A stretch of DNA of 64,000 nucleotides from contig CM065684.1 in the NCBI GenBank assembly GCA_017654935.2, forward strand, positions 64,051,400 to 64,115,399, written 5' to 3'. Positions 56,856 to 64,000 of the stretch are shown here, piece by piece. The first letter of the stretch is position 1. Every line of letters starts with the position of its first letter. Source of the DNA: Phymorhynchus buccinoides. Its lineage: Eukaryota; Mollusca; Gastropoda; Neogastropoda; Raphitomidae. The notes under the pieces were generated by a model. The model was not told the DNA's origin. It made no database searches and worked only from the letters and a program-made list of their open reading frames with translations. The position numbers and the translations under genes are program-made.

Positions 56856-58460
56856 AGTCACAATGATGATGGTGCATGCTCCAAAACAGAAGACATTTTA
56901 TACTAGTCATGCATGACTGCTACATAGTTATGTAAACGTTTAAAACAAGATTCCATTGCAACCCTATTACTGTATTGGGGTTTTGATTACCAGAATTATT
57001 CATCTGACTTATGTGTGTGTAAAGCATATCATGTACATTCCTGTCACCACAGTTTCAGCAAATAACTGTGGTTACAGGAGAATTGGGAAATTCAGTCAGC
57101 ACAAATTATTAAAATATTTGTGACCTAGTTTGGCAGCAAAAGATTGTGTGGATGTCAAACTTGTAGGTTGTTTCTGTTCATCTGAACATCCAGTATGAAA
57201 GGTGTGTTCTAGTCATCCGTCAAACTACTGTAAAAAATTACTAGTTGTTGTAAGGGAAATAATTCATCATGGAAGAGAAATGGTCTGTTGAGGGAGAGTT
57301 ATCGTTCTTAGCCCTCAACACCAGGTGTTGTTTTAGTTGGAGGCCGTTACTTTGCAACTCGAAACTCGTTCTTCTTGCCAGTGCACGGCAAAAAGAGATA
57401 TTGCCTCTTATTTGACAGAGGAAATAGATGCAATAAAACAAATTAATATGCTGATTCTGCGTGGGGTGGCCAGAACCCCTTATGGAAAGCTTCTGGGTTT
57501 TTTAAAGTATTCTTTCTCTTTGTTTGTAATGATGAAAATAATAATTGTCTTTATTTTTCTATTGCTAACTAGTGCTGTGCATGTTCCATTTTGTGCAGAA
57601 TTTTATTTTGTGGAGTACCTAAAAAAGAAATTAGGGGTAGGCAGGTCTGGTTATGCCGTTAACCATGTCGCGTCACCTTACCTCTGAGAACCACTTGCGT
57701 ATACCACAACGGTCAACCCATCAGATTTTCACTCGCCAGGCCTTCGCATGCTCATTAGCCCGCTGTCTAAGCATACACACAGAATGTTGAAAATGTTCCG
57801 TAAGTTCCAGAGATTACATGACCTGTAACTTTAATGTAAGTTAAGTTTGAATGAGTTGATTAAAGCAGTTATACTAATTTTTAAAGCAAAGACAAATTGG
57901 TATATGGTCCAGGTGATTTGCTGTCTGTGTTAACTATTGCATAAAATGTGATTCTGGCTGCTAAAGAAGGGAATGTTGTGCTTGTGCTGTAGGAATTTAT
58001 GGTCTGCCATTCTTGTTTGCTTCTTCACATTGATGCATTTTGATGAGTATTTTTTCTAAAAAAATTTTTGATTATGATTGAATTTTTTATAAAATTGTTT
58101 TTTTTCGTTTAGGCTAATGATTCTCATTAGATAATTTAGGGCAGAATTGTTTTTTTAAAAAACCTGTTTCCTCGCTCTGAGTAGTCTGAGAGTTTCATGG
58201 ATGGAGTTTCATTAGTGTTGGTTTTCTGAGTTCAGAAAATTAGTTATGGATGGAAGTTCAGTTTAGCGCCGCGTATCGGCTTTCGCCATGTACGACGGGC
58301 TGAACAAACCAAACAGGGTATAAACAAAAATTTATGTTCCTGAATCACTGTCTTAGCCAAAAGGCTGAGAAGTGACCAGAATTCAGTCAAACTTGAAAAG
58401 TTATCTTTCAGCTGGTCATAGGGACCAAAGTTTGGCTTCCGTTTTTTTTAAAGCAGAGCA
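56856..58460. other. No gene recognised
   Basis: AT-rich downstream DNA. A 116-codon frame at 57337-57687 has no recognisable domain and ordinary local composition, so I do not call it. Confidence 0.5.
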
Positions 58461-58467
58461 ACTGCCC

Positions 58468-58953
58468 TATTTTTCTGACTGTAAGGCGGTAGGTAGTCTC
58501 CCCCAGACTCAGACCCCTGCGCCTTATAATGTGACTAATAAAGTAGTACGAAAATATAGTAACAAAATCTGAAATTTGCGTAAAATGTGTGCGGGTGTGC
58601 CTTATACAAAGGTACCGAAAACAAGGTACCATATTCTGTGAAGTGATGTTTCCCCTGACTGAGACTCCTACGCCTTAGTTGTAAAGTGTGATAATAATGT
58701 ACAAAGTAATTACTTTTAATTACTAAATGTATTTTTTAGGCTTCACGCCGCTTGTTATGTGCATTGCCTTATACTTTTATAGTGCATGCGTAAAATACAT
58801 GCCATATTCTACAAACTACAAGGCGCACCTCATTATAAGGCGCCCCAAATTGAACACAAAATTCACATTTTGTTACTTTATTTTCTTACTGTATTATCAG
58901 TCACATTCTTAGGCGCAGGAAAAAAGTATCGCCTTATATTCGTAAAATATGGT
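58468..58953. mobile_element. MITE with AAGGCG-rich inverted ends
   Basis: The left end CTATTTTTCTGACTGTAAGGCG and the complement of the right end (CATATTTTACGAATATAAGGCG-like) match at most positions, and internal GCGCCTTATAAT / ATTATAAGGCGCC words recur in both orientations. The general form (ATTTTnnnnACTATAAGGCGC) is known from dispersed DNA-transposon repeats in animals. Non-coding; exact ends and target duplication are uncertain. Confidence 0.6.
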
Positions 58954-59663
58954 AATTCCTTTTCTAGGCTATTCTTGTAAAATGTATGGTAGTGTCTGGG
59001 TATTTCTAACACTTTTGAGGGGTAGGGATTATGATGTTTGTTATAATTAAATGGCTCTACTTCTGATTACTGGGACACATTGGAAGTTCTGAATCGTGGA
59101 AGTTGACACAAAAAACATGCCTTAAAATGTATCCTCATTATCAATTAAAGGACATAAAATTTATTAATGTTTATGGTCTAAATTGGCTAGTTAAGTAGTT
59201 AATAAAATTACTTAAGTGAGAAAGTATTCTTGAAAGTATATTAATTATTATGTTTATGAAGCTACCCCAGAGGGGAATGATTTACTGGTACCCTATGCAT
59301 CTTTGAAACATTGTAGGTGAGAATCGGAAGTAAGGGTTCTTGAAATTTGTGTGTATGTGTTTGAAAATAATGAAAACAAACTGTTATTGATCTTTATTTG
59401 ATTTGGTTGATCGTGAATGATTTAAGAAAAAAAATACAAATTTTTGCTTTCAATGATCTTCTTTTCTTAATTTTATTTCGTTTTTTGCAGTGTGCATTGA
59501 GTGTGAGTGCATGCTCTGTGAAAAATAATTTAGAAACCATTTGCATAGTTGTGTTGTGTGTGCTTAATGCATATGTTAGGGCTGATGCACATATCTGCAG
59601 AAACACAAACACATATTGCATCCGCAGACTAAAAAAAAATCAGAGAAATATGTGGATGTGTTT

Positions 59664-60806
59664 GCGCATATCCCCGTGGGGATACCGGGGGTCTTTTGTA
59701 TAAATAGTTCCCCCACCTTCTGGAAGTTCTGTGCTTGTAACTTCCTCTAATCTGTCACTCTCTTTGACTCTGCCTTTTCCCTTTGCTTACTGTCATCTAC
59801 TATCTTTCTGCCTTACCGGTCCATTCTCTTGCCTTTTTTTCACGAAACACTTTCAAAAACATTTCCTCCAGCTGAAGTCGGACGTGCTGGGCCTAACTAT
59901 TTCTTAGTTAGGCGCGTATAGATGGACCAAAGATGGCAGCATGACGCATCTACACTCATAATTAACAGGAAACTGTGAGCGATCGAAGAAGAAGAAGAAG
60001 TTTGCGCATGAATGTGAAACGCTATCATATTTTTCTTTTTACTGATCTTTAAAAAATATGGATTGCGGATGGAATATTTGGATGGGTTTCTGCGTATATG
60101 TACATATACCTTTAGTCTGCAAAAATGCAGCAGACCTTTGAAAATCAGTCATAGTGTCTTTATTTCTCTCTTCTTTTTCTTTTTCTAGGTAATAACAAAA
60201 TCATGCAAATCAGTTATTAGGGTACATAAATATAAATTATGTCCAAGTATGCAAACCAACTGAAATAGAAACACACACAGTGACACTGTGTGTCAAAAAT
60301 TAATAAGGGGAGGCAAGCACTGTAGTATTTCAGGTTCACAAGGAAATGCACTGTTATACTTGCTTGCTTCCCTTAGGCCACTTTCCAGAAGATCTACTGC
60401 CTAAAGGGAACTGAAATGCTAGGTGAAATGACTAACAAGGCTGTTGCTATTGCAGGGTAGATTTGGTGTGTGTCTGTGTTATTGAGCTTTAAAACAAGAA
60501 ACGGGAAAAGCATGCAAACAGAAAAAGGAAGATTGAATAAGAACAACATTAATCGAGTTAATTTAATCATTAATCAAGCATCTTCTAAAGCATTCATGGG
60601 TAATTCACATAGAAGAGACATATAGACAGAGAAAGAGGGAGAGAGAGAGTTGGGAGAATAAGTGTGTGTGTGTGTTGTTGTTGTTCTTTAATTTAATGTC
60701 TCTTTGCTTAAAAGTGATATTAGACAAGAAATGTGTGTGTGTGTGAAGAACAAGAACAAAATTTTTATTGTCGTAACAAAACCAGAAGTTTTGTGGGACA
60801 CAAATG

Positions 60807-60841
<35 letters not shown>

Positions 60842-62170
60842 CGTTCTTCAGCCTCCTTCTGGAACTTATTACGATTCTTTGCTTCTAATTTGGTTGTTAT
60901 GTTCATACATCTTACCACTGCATCTTCCCCATGTGGATGCCGGGTGGTCTTTTGTACAAATAGTTCCCCCACCTTCTGGAAGTTCTGTGCTTGTAGCTTC
61001 CTCTAATCTGTCACTCTCTTTGACTCTGCCTTTTCCCTTTGCTTACTGTCATCTACTATCTTTCTGCCTTACCGGTCCATTCTCTTGCCTTTTTTTCACG
61101 AAACACTTTCAACAATATTTCCTCCAGCCGAAGTCGGACTTGCTGGGCCTAACTATTTCTTAGTTAGGCGCGTAACGGCAGCATGACGCATCTACACTCA
61201 TAATTGACAGGAAACTGTCTGAGCGATGGAAGAAGAAGAAGAAGTTTGCGCATGAATGTGAAACGCTATCATATTTTTCTTTTTACTGATCTTTAAAAAA
61301 TATGGATTGCGGATGGAATATTTGGATGGGTTTCTGCGTATATGTACATATACCTTTAGTCTGCAAAAATGCAGCAGACCTTTGGAAAATCAGTCATAGT
61401 GTCTTTATTTCTTCTTTTTCTTTTTCTAGGTAATAACAAAATCATGCAAATCAGTTATTAGGGTACATAAATATAAATTATGTCCAAGTATGCAAACCAA
61501 CTGAAATAGAAACACACACAGTGACACTGTGTGTCAAAAATGAATAAGGGGAGGCAAGCACTGTAGTATTTCATGTTCACAAGGAAATGCACTGTTATAC
61601 TTGCTTGCTTCCCTTAGGCCACTTTCCAGAAGATCTACTGCCTAAAGGGAACTGAAATGCTAAGTGAAATGACTAACAAGGCTGTTGCTATTGCAGGGTA
61701 GATTTGGTGTGTGTCTGTGTTATTGAGCTTTAAAACAAGAAACGGGAAAAGCATGCAAACAGAAAAAGGAAGATTGAATAAGAACAACATTAATTGAGTT
61801 AATTTAATCATTAATCAAGCATCTTCTAAAGCATTCATGGGTAATTCACATAGAAGAGAGATATATAGACAGAGAAAGAGGGAGAGAGAGAGTTGGGAGA
61901 ATAAGTGTGTGTGTGTGTTGTTGTTATTTAATTTAATGTCTTTTTGCTTAAAAGTGATATTAGACAAGAAATGTGAGTGTGTGTGTGTGTGTGAAGAACA
62001 AGAACAAAATTTTTATTGTAAGAAAACCAGAAGTTTTGTGGGACACAAATGGTATGTGTGTGTGTGTGTGTGTGTGTTCTTCAGCCTCCTTCTGGAACTT
62101 ATTACGATTCTTTGCTTCTAATTTGGTTGTTATGTTCATACATCTTACCACTGCATCTTCCCCATGTGGA
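59664..62170 (+). repeat. Tandem duplication of a 1.25-kb unit
   Basis: The unit starts with a SINE-like repeat (CCCCGTGGGGATACC... GAAGAAGAAG) and continues through TTTGCGCATGAATGTGAAACG, GCAGACCTTTG, GATATTAGACAAGAAATGTG and a GT run. Unit 1 begins near 59675 and unit 2 near 60930; a third, partial unit starts near 62163. Spacings of TAGTTCCCCC between units are 1,256 and 1,233 bp. The copies are nearly identical, so the event is recent or the units are homogenised. Confidence 0.9.
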
Positions 62171-62795
62171 TGCCGGGTGGTCTTTCGTACAAATAGTTCC
62201 CCCACCTTCTGGAAATTCTGTGCTTGTAGCTTCCTCTAATCTGTCACTCTCTTTGATCTGCCTTTTCCTTTTGCCTGGTATATCTTTCTGCCTTACCGGT
62301 CCATTCTCCTACCTTTTTTTAGGAATTCTTACAAAGATTTTCTCCAGCCAAAGATGGACCTAACAATGTTTTAGGTGCATAACCGCATTCATTCTTTTTC
62401 ATTGACTCTCAGGATGTGGACTTGCTGTGATTGTTTCCATTTAACTAATGCATTTTGTTTGCTTCTCCCCGTGGGGGGGATACTGGGGGGTCTTTCGTAA
62501 AAATAGTACCCACACCTTCTGGAAGTTCTGTGCTTGTAACTTCCGCTAATCTGATACTCTGTTTGACTCTGCCTTTTCCTTTGCTTTCTATCATCTACTA
62601 TCTTTCTGACTCATTCTCCTGCCTTTTTTCAAAAAAATCTTCCAAATAATTTTTTTGCTTTGAGCTCCTCCAAAATCGGAGTGTGTCGGCTGTACGCAAC
62701 AGGGAGACCAGTGAAAACTGAAAACTGGACACATGCGTACATGTACCTTACCCATTATTGCCATATGGCCTGGGGACGCAGAAGAAGAAGTTTGC
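62155..62795 (+). mobile_element. Shortened SINE-like copies and a second GAAGAAG-tailed repeat
   Basis: 62155-62400 and 62466-62650 are two abbreviated copies of the 52126-52447 family (TTCTGGAAGTTCTGTGC, CTAATCTG, GCCTTTTCC). They are followed at 62662-62795 by the family at 31478-31590 (GTGTCGGCTGTACGCAACA, GGACACATGCGTACATG, GACGCAGAAGAAGAAG). Confidence 0.75.
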
Positions 62796-63114
62796 TTCAA
62801 TTGCAAGTTAAAGCCTGGAAGTGGCCTAGGCAGTTGGCATATATTATTATGTATCTGAAAGCAAATTGAAATAAGATAGTAGTTTAAGGAACTAAAAGAA
62901 ATTGAACGTTTGTTGAGAAATTTTGCAAGATTCCTAACTTTGCTCCTCCCCAAGTCATCATGCAAAAAGACCAAATATTTATTACATTATTTGATCTGTG
63001 GTTACATTTTCTATAGCCATGTGTGATTGTGTGAGTTTATATGCCATCCATATTTATGTAAGAGAAAAATGGTTGCATGTTTGTGTGTGTTGTATATAAT
63101 TTGTGTTTGTCTGG

Positions 63115-63241
63115 AGGGGGGAGGGGGGGGTGGAGGATAACTGTAAGTCTAATCATAAATAAATCAGAATAACTGAGACCAATTCCCTCTCCATCCCCTC
63201 CCCCCTTCCCCTTAATCTTCTAATCACACCAGTTGGTGTGT

Positions 63242-63306
<65 letters not shown>

Positions 63307-63924
63307 GGGGGGGGAGGGGGGTGGGGGGTGGAGAAGAAAATTTGAATTTGTCCAATCACAACTTTCCACCTTTTCTGTGTTACTTTCCTTGTACCCCCCT
63401 CCCCCCCTCCTCCGCCCTCTGCCATCCCACCACCTCCCACCCACCCAGTCACACAGACACTCCACCCCCCCCTCCCACTCCGCCCTCACTGCCATCCCAC
63501 CACCTCCCACCCACCCAGTCACACAGACACTCCCCCCCCCCCCCCCCCCAACACACACACCCCAGTCCTTTCTTTGTCACCTGAGTGATGCTTTTCTCTA
63601 ACTATTATGTAACTGAAGGTCATAGTGACCATGGATGTCAAATCGCCACTACCCCCCCACCCCCTCCCTCCATCTCACCACGCCCATTGAAAACAATGGG
63701 AGAATGGAGGGGGTGGGGGGGGGGGGGGGGCGGCTAAGTCTAATTTTCCCACATCACTGACCTCCCCCCCCCCCCATCCCCCCCACCCCACCAGCCTCTC
63801 CTCAATTTTCACACCTTATTAATTCCCATCCTCTTGTATTGTTATTATCCCTTCCTGAACTTTCCAGTGACCTAAGGTGTTACTCAATCATGACAAGCAC
63901 TCTAACCCCCAACCTTCTCTCTCT

Positions 63925-64000
<76 letters not shown>
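63115..64000. repeat. Low-complexity end: poly-G, poly-C, CCCA-rich and CT tracts
   Basis: A G run of more than 60 at 63242-63305, C-rich blocks with a duplicated CCATCCCACCACCTCCCACC segment (63421 and 63491), a G run at 63714-63730, and a CT microsatellite from about 63916 to the end of the window. Proline- and glycine-rich frames here are compositional. Confidence 0.95.

Noticed and set aside
57337..57687. 116-codon open frame
   Set aside because: No recognisable domain, no splice or codon-bias support, and length is within chance for this composition.
63233..63601. Glycine- or proline-rich proteins
   Set aside because: They are translations of poly-G and poly-C tracts.

Overview
The window looks like a gene-poor, repeat-dense stretch of an animal genome. 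I infer a lophotrochozoan, most likely a marine gastropod mollusc. The grounds are spliced coding exons with GT-AG introns, abundant CA/GT/AG microsatellites, tRNA-derived SINEs, and a mix of CR1/L2-like, I-like (RNase H), L1/Tx1-like and Penelope-like retroelements with piggyBac, pogo-like and hAT-like DNA transposons. No bacterial or viral gene organisation is present. The organism call is inference and was not tested by a search.

The only host gene I can support is a ribokinase (RBKS-type PfkB sugar kinase) on the + strand. Its last six coding exons lie at 10434-10497, 11463-11525, 31291-31455, 33226-33317, 52520-52705 and 53665-53847. They join in phase to give 250 C-terminal residues, ending in a stop and an AATAAA signal at 53895. 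About 70 N-terminal residues, including the substrate-binding GGKGAN-type region, are not visible and probably lie upstream of base 1. Two introns are about 19-20 kb long and are filled with mobile DNA.

Layout. 1-10.4 kb: a 904-bp-spaced direct repeat, a TTAA-flanked element carrying a SINE, a nested CR1-like cluster with a 218-bp TTAA MITE, and a Penelope-like element with a GIY-YIG domain. 10.4-31.3 kb (first visible exons and the first giant intron): a broken but nearly full-length piggyBac transposase, a 5'-truncated L1/Tx1-like LINE with an 18-bp target-site duplication and a piggyBac derivative inserted in it, a three-level nest of LINE-in-LINE plus hAT-like element, and a tandem array of decayed copies of the ribokinase exon ending in the intact exon at 31291. 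31.4-52.5 kb: a hAT-like derivative, an L2-like LINE with a CA array in its 3' region, a degraded LINE on the + strand, and several minisatellites. 52.5-64 kb: the last two exons, an inverted pair of MITEs bracketing the last exon (one expanded to 16 copies of an internal 58-bp unit), a SINE, a 1.25-kb tandem duplication and low-complexity sequence.

I found no previously undescribed protein system. The most unusual signals are the decayed exon-duplication array inside the ribokinase gene (27.5-31.5 kb), the internal-unit expansion of one MITE copy, and several insertions whose empty site or uninterrupted homologue can be read in the same window.
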